From the NCBI GenBank assembly GCA_020060215.1, contig JAGVAP010000059.1:1-57021 (forward strand): DNA of 57,021 nt, in the 5' to 3' direction. Below, piece after piece: positions 16,698-25,100 of this stretch (positions within the stretch are counted from its first letter, which is position 1; every line of letters starts with the position of its first letter). The stretch comes from Deltaproteobacteria bacterium (GTDB taxonomy: Bacteria > Desulfobacterota > DSM-4660 > Desulfatiglandales > HGW-15). The position numbers and the translations under genes are program-made. The notes below the pieces were generated by a model. It saw only the letters and a program-made list of their open reading frames with translations. It was not told the origin of the DNA and searched no databases.

Positions 16698-19223
16698 CTA
16701 TTTCCCCGTCTTCTTGGACATGAGGGCGAAGAGGGACGGCAGGACGACGAGGGAGGTGAACAGGCAGGCGATCATTCCAATGACTGCCAGATAACCCATG
16801 CTCTTCAAGCCGGGATAATGGGAAAGCGCAACCGAACCGAATCCCACGATGGTCGTCAAGGAGGTGAGCACAATGGCCCGGGCGGTGTGGGCGATCTCCC
16901 CGATTCGATCGGCCTCCCCGGAGCGCTTGAAGATGCTCGCCAGGTGCACCCCGTCGTCGATGCCCATGCCGATCAGCATGGTCAGGACCACGGCGTTGAA
17001 GAAATTGAGCTCCAGCCCCGACAGGACCATGATCCCGAACAAGGCCTGCAGGGCCAGGAGGAGCGGGAAGACCGAAAGCAGGACCAGGAGGATGCTCCGG
17101 CAGCGCAGGATGAGGATTGCGAGCACCCCGAATCCGGCCAGCCACAGAGAGTTCTCCAGGTTTTCGAGGATGAGGGATTTGAGTTCACCCCCCAGGAGCT
17201 GAACCCCTGTAATGCAGAAGGAAGAGCTGGGGATCCCCTTCTCGATCATCCTGCGGCTGAGGGTCTCTCGGAATCGATCGATCTCCCCGGGAGAAGAGAG
17301 ATCGGCGGGAGGCCTGATGTAGGTGATCATCCTGGTCGTTCCGCCTCTCGTGAAAGCGAACAGCTTCAAAAGCCCGGCAGCCTCGGGGTGATCGACCCGT
17401 GAAAGGAGAACGGGGCTCCGGGTCGAAAGTCCGCTCCCCAGCGCCTCCAGGTATTCATCGTAGAGGCCCGGGCCCTCGAAGCCGTTCTCCAGGAGCGCAT
17501 CGTAAAATGTGCTCCGGATCCGGTCCATGTCGAATGCGGCGGCATCCTGCCGGAGAAACCGGATCGTGTTCGATTGCTCGCTTGGCGGGGTCAGAAATCG
17601 GCTGATCGATCTCATCGCTGCGATCTCGCCGGAATCCCTCAACCCCTTCAATGCCCTGTAGACCCGGTCGTTCGTCTCCTGGACCTCGGATTCCGATGTC
17701 CCTTCGACCACCACGAGAACCTCCGTCGTCGAGCCGCCGAGCCATTGTGAGACCTTCTCCTGCAGGCGAAAGACTTGGTCATCCGACGGTCGAAAGCTCC
17801 TGAAGGAGGAATCGAAGCGGATGCCCATCCCCACGTACCCCAGACAGCCGATCAGGGTCAGCGTGCCGACGAGGAGCAATCCCGGCCGCTGCCATATGAA
17901 GCCCAGGGCGTGGTTCAGCCCGAAGCCGCTCATGGCGATCTTTCGCACAAACCCTCTGGAAGAGAGATAGGTCAGAAAGGAGGGGAGCACGACCATCATG
18001 ACGACCAGGCAGAACAGGATTCCGGTCCCGGTCAAGATGCCCAGTTCGCGAAACCCCCGGAAATCGGAGTAGGCGACGGCAAAGAACGCGATGGCCGTGG
18101 TCAGCGCGCCTGTCACCAGGGCGCCGCCGGTCTCTTGAAACACTCGCGCCAACCGCTCCCGCTCATCCATCCCCTCCTTTTCGTGGCTGTACCAGCGGTT
18201 GACGATATGGATGGCAAAGTCGATCCCGAGCCCGATAATGACGCAGGAAAAGATGCAGGTCAGCAGGTTCAGCCGCTGGAAAACCAGCGAGGCGAAACCG
18301 AAGGTCCACAGGATGGCGAACGCCATGGTGACGCCGATGACGGGGAGGACCTTGAGCGACCTGAAACAGAGCCCGAACAGGATCATGATGCCCAGGAAGG
18401 AGGATACGATCATGACATGAATGTCCTTTCTCATGACCGCTTCATCCCGGACCGCGATCGGATAGGCGCCTGTGAAGGCCACCTGCACATCGCTCGGTGA
18501 GACCTGGAATTCCATGGAATGCGCATGGATCGCGGCCTGGACATACCCCTTCGCATTGGAGAGCAGTTCCTTGCTGTAGGCGATGTCCTGGGGAGGCCTC
18601 TTCGGCTTTACGAAGAGGAAACAGGTCTTCCCGTCGGAGGAGCGATAATATCCCTCCCCGGCCCACTCCTTCTCCGTACCCGGGTGCAGGGTGGCCCGGC
18701 GTTCCAGGAATTCCCTGAATCCCAGAGGATCAAGGAGTATCCACTCCTTTGCGGCCAGGCCGAAGGGCGTTGAGAGGATCCGCCGGTTTTCCCGGACTTG
18801 TCGCCGAATCCCTTCGTCCGAGAGCTTGAAGGCGAGTCGCCGGAGGTCCTCCTCCTCGAGGAAGAGCGGGAGGAATCGGACCAGAAGCCGGGGAAAGAGG
18901 GCTCCGGAATCGGCGTCACGCTTGTACTCCACCTCGTTCACCGACTCGTCTTCTGCAAAACGGGCGGCCAGCAGATCCATAAAGGAATGGACCGCCGGGT
19001 CCGGCCATTCAGACGAGAACTCCACCACGCCGATCAGGACGGACTGGAAGCCGATTTCTTCTGCGGTCTCCAGGAAGGCTCGAACCCCCGGATTGCGGGC
19101 GGGCAGCAAGGAAAAGAGATCCGTTTCCAGTCGGATTCTTGAAGTGAGGGCGATCGCCGGCAGGGTCAGGAGGAACGAAAGGAGGAGGATGAGCCTATGA
19201 TGACGGTAGATGATCCGATGCAA
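16698..19223 (-). CDS. MMPL/RND-family lipid exporter
   Basis: The protein has 841 residues. The TTG start has GAGG ten bases upstream. The topology is two repeats of one helix, a large periplasmic loop and five helices: helix 1 at 10-28, then about 275-420; helix 7 near 440, then about 710-835. GIDFAIHIVNRW (first half) and GMGIDDGVHLAS (second half) are the conserved helix-4 segments with the acidic residues used in proton coupling. This is the MMPL/hopanoid-transporter-like branch that exports lipids or polyenes. It is the last gene of the minus-strand unit starting with the ATP-grasp gene. Aryl-polyene clusters also pair an MMPL exporter with a LolA-like carrier, as here. Confidence 0.85.
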   Translation of the reverse strand: MHRIIYRHHRLILLLSFLLTLPAIALTSRIRLETDLFSLLPARNPGVRAFLETAEEIGFQSVLIGVVEFSSEWPDPAVHSFMDLLAARFAEDESVNEVEYKRDADSGALFPRLLVRFLPLFLEEEDLRRLAFKLSDEGIRRQVRENRRILSTPFGLAAKEWILLDPLGFREFLERRATLHPGTEKEWAGEGYYRSSDGKTCFLFVKPKRPPQDIAYSKELLSNAKGYVQAAIHAHSMEFQVSPSDVQVAFTGAYPIAVRDEAVMRKDIHVMIVSSFLGIMILFGLCFRSLKVLPVIGVTMAFAILWTFGFASLVFQRLNLLTCIFSCVIIGLGIDFAIHIVNRWYSHEKEGMDERERLARVFQETGGALVTGALTTAIAFFAVAYSDFRGFRELGILTGTGILFCLVVMMVVLPSFLTYLSSRGFVRKIAMSGFGLNHALGFIWQRPGLLLVGTLTLIGCLGYVGMGIRFDSSFRSFRPSDDQVFRLQEKVSQWLGGSTTEVLVVVEGTSESEVQETNDRVYRALKGLRDSGEIAAMRSISRFLTPPSEQSNTIRFLRQDAAAFDMDRIRSTFYDALLENGFEGPGLYDEYLEALGSGLSTRSPVLLSRVDHPEAAGLLKLFAFTRGGTTRMITYIRPPADLSSPGEIDRFRETLSRRMIEKGIPSSSFCITGVQLLGGELKSLILENLENSLWLAGFGVLAILILRCRSILLVLLSVFPLLLALQALFGIMVLSGLELNFFNAVVLTMLIGMGIDDGVHLASIFKRSGEADRIGEIAHTARAIVLTSLTTIVGFGSVALSHYPGLKSMGYLAVIGMIACLFTSLVVLPSLFALMSKKTGK

Positions 19224-19235
19224 TGGCGGAAGTCC

Positions 19236-20612
19236 TCAACCCTGGTTGCCCCTGAAGTGTTTCGCCCAAAGCTCGTCGGCGATGACGCCGTATTCCCGGG
19301 CATATCGATCGATGTCGCTCGACAGGTGCTCATAGACGATTTCCGCCCCCGGATGGGTGAAGTAGGCACCGTGCTCGAATATGGCATTGCGGCTGATCTC
19401 GGGCTTGTCGATGATCACGCAGGGCCGGAGCAGGTTTTCATGGGACGGGAGCCGGCACTTGATCGAGTTGAAAAGCGGGGAGTCGAGGGCCTCTTTCAGG
19501 GGCGTGGTCCGGATATTATGGGTGGCGAAGTGGCAGAAGACGCAGGGCTCCACGTCGCCGTTGGCATTCACATGAAAGTACTTCCGCCCGGCCGATATGC
19601 AGCCGCCCACGACAGGGCCGTCATTCCAGAAATCGGCGAGGAAAATGGACTTCGTGGCGCGCAGCCGCAGCAGCCTTTCAAGATGTCTCCCCCTCTGCTC
19701 GGGGGTCTGCATGATATCCAGGTTCGGTTCACGACCGATCGGGACATACATGAAGTACCAGCCCAGGATGCAGCCCTTGGAGATCATGAAATCGACGAAT
19801 TCATCGCTACTGAGGAGCTCCGAGTTCTGCCTGGTCAGTGTGGCCGAGAAGCCGAAGAGGAGCCCGGCTTCTCGGAGCAGGTCCATGGCCCTCATCACAC
19901 GGTCGAAATGGCCGGCCCCCCTTCGCTGATCCGTCTCGTCCCGGAAACCCTCGACGCTGACGGCCGGAATCACGTTGCCGAGCTCGGCCAGTCGTCGGCA
20001 GGAGCCCCGGTCGATCAACGTGCCGTTCGTGTAGATGTGGAAGACGACATCGTCGTGTTTTTCGAAGACGTCGAAGATCCTCGGGTGGAAGAGGGGCTCC
20101 CCGCCTGAAACCACGCAGAAGTGGATTCCCATCTCCTTGGCCTGTTGCAGCACATCGTCGATTTCTTCGAAGGAGAGCTCAGCGTCTTTGCGGTAGTATC
20201 CTGCGTAGCAGCCGTAACACTTCAGATTGCATTTCATGCTGGGGCTGATCACAAAGAACCCGGGGGGATAAAACCCGCCGCTCTCCAGGAAACCCTTCCG
20301 CTTGTTCGTGCCGACCAGCAGCTGATTCATGATCAAGGTGCGGACAATGGTCCTGCGATGGTGGGGATGGGTGCCGCGAAGGATCTTCCTGGTCGCTTCC
20401 AGCGAAGGGTGGCGCCGGTCGAACAGCCCGCGAATCCACCGGATCTTGCGAACATAATTCTCTTTCCGCACCAGCTTTTCCGCAAGGACGGCGATCAGGG
20501 AATAGGACCATCGGAAGAGCCTTTCACTGCGAATCCATGAGAGGCTCGCGAAGAGAAGATTCAGCCCGAAGACAAGCAGGCCGATTTCCAAGCGCTTGAT
20601 CATCCGATCCAT
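19236..20612 (-). CDS. Radical SAM/SPASM-like protein with N-terminal membrane segment
   Basis: The start used is the second Met (ATG 20610-20612), which has AAGGG six bases upstream; ATG 20618 is possible. The protein has about 458 residues. An N-terminal hydrophobic segment (GLLVFGLNLLFASLSW) is followed by the radical SAM cluster motif CNLKCYGC (about 125) and the GGEPL motif. The C-terminal part has a Cys-rich region (GGCISAGRKYFHVNANGDVEPCVFCHF) like the SPASM auxiliary cluster found in peptide-modifying enzymes and dehydrogenases. It lies between the small-export-like and MMPL genes. It may modify the lipid headgroup or chain at the membrane. Substrate is unknown. Confidence 0.75.
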   Translation of the reverse strand: MDRMIKRLEIGLLVFGLNLLFASLSWIRSERLFRWSYSLIAVLAEKLVRKENYVRKIRWIRGLFDRRHPSLEATRKILRGTHPHHRRTIVRTLIMNQLLVGTNKRKGFLESGGFYPPGFFVISPSMKCNLKCYGCYAGYYRKDAELSFEEIDDVLQQAKEMGIHFCVVSGGEPLFHPRIFDVFEKHDDVVFHIYTNGTLIDRGSCRRLAELGNVIPAVSVEGFRDETDQRRGAGHFDRVMRAMDLLREAGLLFGFSATLTRQNSELLSSDEFVDFMISKGCILGWYFMYVPIGREPNLDIMQTPEQRGRHLERLLRLRATKSIFLADFWNDGPVVGGCISAGRKYFHVNANGDVEPCVFCHFATHNIRTTPLKEALDSPLFNSIKCRLPSHENLLRPCVIIDKPEISRNAIFEHGAYFTHPGAEIVYEHLSSDIDRYAREYGVIADELWAKHFRGNQG

Positions 20613-20621
20613 TTCCATCCC

Positions 20622-21119
20622 TTACCCGACAATCTCCTTCAGCGTCAATATCACTTCACCGAAGCCGATCAGTACCATGCAGCCCAGGACACTCCCAAGG
20701 ACGAGGAGCGGGTAACTGAACGGCTTCGGCAGGCGGAGCAGTCTGGACAACAGCACCCCGCTCCACATACCGCACCCCTTCATAGGGGTCATGGTGATCA
20801 CGACGATGCCCGGAACCCCGATCATCTGCACCCAGGAAAAGAGCTTCGAACCTCGGAACCGTTCTTCTCTCCGGGAGGTCCTGGCATACAGTCTGCGCAT
20901 GAAAGGCCGGCTGGAGATGGCACCGTACAGATGGTAAAAAAAAGGGATCTGTAGTGTATCCATCAGGATAATGAAGGGCAATACAAAAAACATCTCGGCC
21001 CCGAGCAACTGAGCGGACAAAACCGCCGCCGGACGGCCTCCGAGGATGTAGAGGGGGACGAAATAGAAGAGGAAGTGGTCGGCGAGGTTGCCCTTGATGA
21101 ACGCCATGAGTTCAGTCAT
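20622..21119 (-). CDS. Putative small multidrug-export-type membrane protein
   Basis: The start is ATG 21117-21119 (MTELMAFIKGN), overlapping the deacetylase 3' end by eight bases, which gives 165 residues. Hydrophobic segments occur around residues 15-35, 40-60, 100-120 and 130-160. The sequence VQMIGVPGIVVITMTPMKGCGMWSG and the gene size resemble the 'putative small multi-drug export' family (PF06695-like), but I recognise it only loosely. It is co-transcribed with deacetylase, radical SAM and MMPL genes, so a membrane or export role in the cluster is likely. Confidence 0.55.
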   Translation of the reverse strand: MTELMAFIKGNLADHFLFYFVPLYILGGRPAAVLSAQLLGAEMFFVLPFIILMDTLQIPFFYHLYGAISSRPFMRRLYARTSRREERFRGSKLFSWVQMIGVPGIVVITMTPMKGCGMWSGVLLSRLLRLPKPFSYPLLVLGSVLGCMVLIGFGEVILTLKEIVG

Positions 21120-21963
21120 CACTGATCCGCCCCATGCTCTCCGACATGGTCGAAAAAGGGAAATCCTCCAGCAATCGAATGAACCTGGGCACTGTCTCCC
21201 GGAGTCGCGCATACAGCACGAACCGCATCAGCCGCGAGAGGCCCGGGCGAGGCCCTCCCGGGTCGAACTCACGGGGATGAAAAAACAGGGTCGCCGGGTG
21301 TCCCTGCTCGTTCATTCTCCGGATGGTGGAACGGATCAGGCGATAGGGGAAGAGCCGGAGGCCCCAGCCCCCTCCCAGGGGCAGGTTGACCAGCCGGGTG
21401 CTCCGGACGAGAGGAGGGAACTCGCACAGAAGGCCCTTTTCCGTGGTCAGCCTGCAGGGTGTTCGAGGGTGGTCCTGGCGGCCGATGATCCAGAGCGGGG
21501 CGAGGCTGGAGTCGTACAGAAAACCCTCCTGCTGCAGGACATCCAGGGCCCACATCGCACCCTTGGAAATCGACCATTCCGGGGCCCTGAAGCCCTTGAC
21601 CGGCCGGCCGGTGATGCCGGACAGGATGGAAGCGGATCTGAGAAGATCCTCTCGGAACGATTCCATGGACATCTCGTACACCCGCCTGTGGCTGTATCCA
21701 TGTGTGGCGATTTCGTGTCCCCCCTTGGCGATTTCCTCGATCAGCCCGGGGTGATCTTCGGCAACGGACCCCAGCACGAAAAAGGTCGCCTTCACCTCCC
21801 TGGGGGAGAGGAGATCGAGGATCTTCCTTGTATTCTCCGCGACCCTGCTTTCCAGACAGGGCCGGGCCCTTTCAGGGAAAACGTGATCCTGACCGCAGAC
21901 GTGAAACCAGTCTTCCACGTCGATGGTCAATATGTTTTTGATCTGGACATGGGTCTTTGTCAT
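21112..21963 (-). CDS. Polysaccharide deacetylase (PEP-CTERM/DUF3473-like subfamily)
   Basis: The start chosen is MTKTHVQIKN (ATG 21961-21963), because the frame upstream lies in repeat DNA; this gives 283 residues. The NodB fold is clear: TIDVEDWFHV (Asp-Asp of motif 1), THGYSHRRVY (motif 2, metal His) and FRAPEWSISKG (motif 3). The C-terminal FFHPREFDPGGPRPG matches the HPxExD segment of deacetylases found in exosortase/PEP-CTERM exopolysaccharide loci. No exosortase gene is present here. It would remove N-acetyl groups from an amino sugar, possibly on a glycosylated lipid. The downstream gene overlaps by eight bases. Confidence 0.85.
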   Translation of the reverse strand: MTKTHVQIKNILTIDVEDWFHVCGQDHVFPERARPCLESRVAENTRKILDLLSPREVKATFFVLGSVAEDHPGLIEEIAKGGHEIATHGYSHRRVYEMSMESFREDLLRSASILSGITGRPVKGFRAPEWSISKGAMWALDVLQQEGFLYDSSLAPLWIIGRQDHPRTPCRLTTEKGLLCEFPPLVRSTRLVNLPLGGGWGLRLFPYRLIRSTIRRMNEQGHPATLFFHPREFDPGGPRPGLSRLMRFVLYARLRETVPRFIRLLEDFPFSTMSESMGRISDD

Positions 21964-22002
21964 GGGCTCAGCATCTGGGCACAGGATTTCATTGGGACCG
22001 CA

Positions 22003-22265
22003 CGTTGCGCGTGGCACGTGGCCTTTTGTTCCTCCCTCGGTCTTGCCTGACCTCCGACCTCTCCTGAGAAACTCCTCAAGTTGGAGGTTTCAGGTTTCGG
22101 TGTTCAGGTGTCAGCAGATGGATGGACTACCGGCTGACATCTGAAACCTGACACCCTGTAAAGTTTCCTGTTCGATCAAACCGGCCTCGGCCAGCGGCTG
22201 GGCTGATCTCTGCCCTCTGGTTTCCCCATTCGACGTTCGGTGTCCGATGTTGAATGGTCGATGTT
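22003..22265 (-). repeat. Dispersed TGACACCTG repeat, copy B (inverted relative to copy A)
   Basis: This is the reverse-complement relative of 16445-16690, with the same order of blocks and the same CACGTTGCGCGTGGCACGTG end facing the enclosed genes. Its outer part overlaps the 3' end of the ATP-grasp gene (stop at 22176). Together the copies form an inverted repeat around four genes. Ends are approximate. Confidence 0.7.
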
Positions 22266-23465
22266 CGTCTTGGTGTTTTCTCCTCCCTCGTCCTTCATCT
22301 TCCTTTCCCTCAGCCTGTGTTTCATGTCCCTGTCATAAACGAGGGTCAGGAGGGTGAGGAGATTCCCGACGACGGGGAGAGGATCCTCACGGGACCAGAT
22401 GTCGTGGGCCGTGTTGCGATTGCTCAGGAACCCGGGGAGAAGGGATCCCCGGTTCGGGTTCCGGACGAAGTGGAGAAGGTCTCCCGGCAGAAGCCATCGA
22501 CACCTCTGGCCGATCTTATATTCCTCAACGGGCCGGAAGTCGATCCCCAGGGACATGAGGTACAGGAGGTAGGGGAAGTTGACCCCGGCCCCGACGGCCA
22601 AGGCCAGAGAACCCCAGAACCTAGGGTTGACCTCCATCAGCTTCGGGGTTGAGTCCCTCGGGTCCAGCTTGAACTCCACCATGGCGACCCCGAACCAGCC
22701 GATGGCCTCGAGCAATGCGCGTCCCATTTCGAGAACATCGTCCCTGCGGACGCTTTCCCGAAGGGTGCTCGCCCCCCCGGTCACAGGGTATTCCCTCAGT
22801 CGTTTATGGACGAAGGATGCCTTGACTCTCCCCTTTTCGTCGAACAGAAAGGATGCGCCATACCCGGCTCCGTCCCTGGGCACCATTTCCTGGATCATGG
22901 GAAAAGGATGGCGGGCATGGGCCGAGCGGTATTGGGAGACCAGTTCGTCTGGATCTCGGGGGTATCGAATCCCGACGGCGCCTGAGCCCGTCCTCGGCTT
23001 GATCACCACAGGGTAGGGAAGGCGGGCCTTCAAGGTTTCGATCTGGGCGAGGTCCGTGATCAGCCATGTTTCCGGTGTCGGGATACCCAGGTCCTGCGCA
23101 AGACGCAGGATCTTGTCCTTCCTTCTGGCGAATCGCAGCCTCCGGGTATCGACGAAGGGAAGATACGCAAGCCGGGAGAAAACATCCCTATGGCTCGCGA
23201 TCAGCTCGAGTGTCTCATCCTCCATGGGCAGGAGCATCCGGTACGGGCGGCTCGTCAGCTCTTTCTCCAGAAATTCCAGGAACCGCTGCGGCTTGAAGAA
23301 GACCGAGGGGTAAGCGAGACGGCGGGAACAATAGCGGGAGAACATGGCTGTCGCGATCCTGGTGCTCTCTCCGACAGTGACCCTGACCCCGTTTCTTCCG
23401 AGTCCCCGAACGGCTGCGAGCGTCTTCCTCCAGTGTCCATCCGTTATGAGGACATCGCGGTTCAT
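22176..23465 (-). CDS. ATP-grasp enzyme (carbamoyl-phosphate-synthase-like fold)
   Basis: The start used is MNRDVLITDGHWRK (ATG 23463-23465; GGAAGAG upstream), giving 429 residues. After a Rossmann-like N-domain (to about 110) come YPVVIKPRTGSGAVGIRYP (ATP-binding Lys and glycine loop, about 160), then FPMIQEMVPRDGAGYGASFLF and VEFKLDPRDSTPKLMEVNPRFWGSLALA (metal-binding Glu and Asn, about 310). This is the ATP-grasp pattern of ligases that join a carboxylate to an amine or thiol. It is the first gene of the minus-strand unit leading to the MMPL exporter, so it may form an amide on the product. The last 30 or so residues are encoded by repeat DNA and look non-native. Confidence 0.8.
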   Translation of the reverse strand: MNRDVLITDGHWRKTLAAVRGLGRNGVRVTVGESTRIATAMFSRYCSRRLAYPSVFFKPQRFLEFLEKELTSRPYRMLLPMEDETLELIASHRDVFSRLAYLPFVDTRRLRFARRKDKILRLAQDLGIPTPETWLITDLAQIETLKARLPYPVVIKPRTGSGAVGIRYPRDPDELVSQYRSAHARHPFPMIQEMVPRDGAGYGASFLFDEKGRVKASFVHKRLREYPVTGGASTLRESVRRDDVLEMGRALLEAIGWFGVAMVEFKLDPRDSTPKLMEVNPRFWGSLALAVGAGVNFPYLLYLMSLGIDFRPVEEYKIGQRCRWLLPGDLLHFVRNPNRGSLLPGFLSNRNTAHDIWSREDPLPVVGNLLTLLTLVYDRDMKHRLRERKMKDEGGENTKTNIDHSTSDTERRMGKPEGRDQPSRWPRPV

Positions 23466-23592
23466 CTCTTCCGTTCCGCCATGAAACGAGATTCCGAAAG
23501 ATCCCAAGCGGGCTGTTTTTTTCCTAGATTTTTCAAGGTTCGGCATTCTATACTACGCCTCCACGATTTCGCTACAGTAAACTGCAATCCCA
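23466..23592. promoter_or_regulatory. Divergent promoter region of the two main biosynthetic units
   Basis: The 127-bp spacer between the ATP-grasp and fabG genes should drive both operons. TATACT at about 23552-23557 faces fabG. Read on the minus strand, the same site gives GTAGTATAGAAT, with a TAGAAT -10-like hexamer toward the ATP-grasp gene. No good -35 is seen on either strand. Confidence 0.4.
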
Positions 23593-24333
23593 ATGGACTT
23601 TACCGATAAGAGGGTCATCGTCACAGGAGGCACAAGGGGCATAGGGAAGGCCATTGCCCTCTCTTTTGCGGAACAGGGGGCCTGGGTCGCGGTGACGTAC
23701 TCTTCGGACCGCCCGTCCGCGGAGGATACGGGCGCGGAACTGGAAAAGGTCGCCTCCCATCGAATGGTCCTGAAGGCGGACGTCTCGGCAAGAAATGAAG
23801 TGGAGGACATGGTTCGAACCGTGCTCGACCGATGGGGACGGGCGGATATCCTGGTCAACAACGCGGGCATCATCAGGGACCGGATGCTCATGTTCCTCAA
23901 GGAAGAGGATTGGGACCGGGTGCTCGATGTCAATCTGAAAGGTGCCTATCTCTGTTCGAGGGCGGTCCTGAAGCCCATGGTGGGCCAGAGGTTCGGGAGG
24001 ATCGTCAGCCTTACATCGCCCAGCGCTTTGACCGGCAGGTCCGGACAGACGCACTACTCGGCCTCCAAGGGCGGGTTGATATCCTTCACGAAGTCCCTGT
24101 CCAAGGAGACGGCGCGTCTGGGGATCACGGTGAACGCGGTCTGCCCGGGCGTCATCAAGACCCCCATGACGGAGACCCTCAGCGAGGAGAACAGACGTGA
24201 ATTCCTGAGCCTGATTCCCATGGGGAGGTTCGGCCGGCCGGAAGAGGTCTCCGCGGCCGTGCTCTTCCTTGCTTCGGAAAAGGCGGGTTATGTGACGGGC
24301 CAGGTGCTGACCGTCGACGGCGGACTAACTTGA
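23593..24333 (+). CDS. FabG-like 3-oxoacyl-ACP reductase
   Basis: The protein has 246 residues. It is a classical short-chain dehydrogenase with TGGTRGIG (11-18), NNAG (89-92) and the Ser142-Tyr155-Lys159 triad (YSASK), ending VTGQVLTVDGGLT as in FabG. It would reduce 3-oxoacyl-ACP with NADPH in each elongation round of the type II system. It is the first gene of the long plus-strand unit fabG-acp-thioesterase-GT2-KS-KS2 and onward, with the ACP gene starting 22 bases after it. Context favours a dedicated ketoreductase over the housekeeping FabG. Confidence 0.9.
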   Translation: MDFTDKRVIVTGGTRGIGKAIALSFAEQGAWVAVTYSSDRPSAEDTGAELEKVASHRMVLKADVSARNEVEDMVRTVLDRWGRADILVNNAGIIRDRMLMFLKEEDWDRVLDVNLKGAYLCSRAVLKPMVGQRFGRIVSLTSPSALTGRSGQTHYSASKGGLISFTKSLSKETARLGITVNAVCPGVIKTPMTETLSEENRREFLSLIPMGRFGRPEEVSAAVLFLASEKAGYVTGQVLTVDGGLT

Positions 24334-24355
24334 AGAGAGGTAAGGAGGAGAACGG

Positions 24356-24655
24356 TTGGATCAGATGATTCGCGATTCAGAGTCCTTGTGCAGGTTCCTC
24401 AAGAAGATGATCATCGATACCCTCAAGCTGGAGGGGATCGCCGAGGAAGACATCGATTCGAATGCCCCGTTGTTCAAGGAGGGTCTGGGGCTGGATTCCA
24501 TCGATGCCCTGGAACTGGTGGTTGCCATCGAAAAGATCTTTCGTGTGGTGATCGAAGACGAGGATGTGGGGAAGAAGGCGTTTGCCTCCGTCAGCGCCCT
24601 CGCCGTTTTCATTCAGGAGAACTATCCTCGGGAGCCCGTCTCTTGCGCTGGTTAG
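24356..24655 (+). CDS. Acyl carrier protein
   Basis: The protein has 99 residues. The TTG start at 24356 is favoured because GGAGGAG lies five bases upstream; the next ATG (24365) would be 14 bases away. Helix I, the GLGLDSIDALELVVAIEKIF segment with the phosphopantetheine Ser48, and an acidic helix III show a typical ACP. It is about 20 residues longer than the FAS ACP and diverges in the C-terminal tail, as in ACPs of specialised clusters. It lies between fabG and a thioesterase gene that overlaps its 3' end by 13 bases. It would carry the growing chain for KS, KR and DH. Confidence 0.9.
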   Translation: MDQMIRDSESLCRFLKKMIIDTLKLEGIAEEDIDSNAPLFKEGLGLDSIDALELVVAIEKIFRVVIEDEDVGKKAFASVSALAVFIQENYPREPVSCAG

Positions 24656-25068
24656 AGACAGAGACCATCGTCCGGTTCAACGAGGTGGACGCACTGGGCG
24701 TGGCCTGGTACGGTCACTACATGGCCTGGTTCGAGGTGGGCCGCATGGCCCTCCTGGGCCGTTTCGACCTGATGCCCGACCAGTTGACCGGCCTCGGCTA
24801 TATCGCCCCGGTGGTGAGTCTGAAGTGTGAATTCAAGCATCCGGCCGCCTGCGGGGACCCGATCCTCATTCGAACCACCGCTGTGAAGCCGGAGACCGCG
24901 TCCCTGATCTTCAAGTTTGAAATCCTGCACAAGGATCGACAGCTCCTCCTTGCCCGTGGCGAGACGACGCAGGTCCTCCTGACGAAGGATCGAAAGATGG
25001 TTTACAGGATCCGGGGAGAGATCGAGAAACGGCTGAACAATGTGATCCAGTACTGTCTCGGGGCGTGA
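24643..25068 (+). CDS. 4HBT hot-dog thioesterase
   Basis: The start is TTG 24643 (GGGAG eight bases upstream), which overlaps the ACP gene by 13 bases; there is no ATG in a suitable place. The protein has 141 residues. FNEVDALGVAWYGHYMAWFEVGR matches the active-site loop of YbgC/4HBT thioesterases, with the catalytic Asp in EVDALG. The final FEILHKDRQLLLARGETTQVLL strands complete the fold. It probably releases or transfers the finished acyl chain from ACP. Aryl-polyene clusters carry a similar thioesterase beside the ACP. Confidence 0.8.
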   Translation: MRWLETETIVRFNEVDALGVAWYGHYMAWFEVGRMALLGRFDLMPDQLTGLGYIAPVVSLKCEFKHPAACGDPILIRTTAVKPETASLIFKFEILHKDRQLLLARGETTQVLLTKDRKMVYRIRGEIEKRLNNVIQYCLGA

Positions 25069-25100
25069 GCCCGAAACGATAGCCGATTGTTGTGACCGCA

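Noticed and set aside
21088..22050. Plus-strand frame across the deacetylase gene
   Set aside because: Antisense to a gene with clear NodB motifs; the high GC content keeps shadow frames open.
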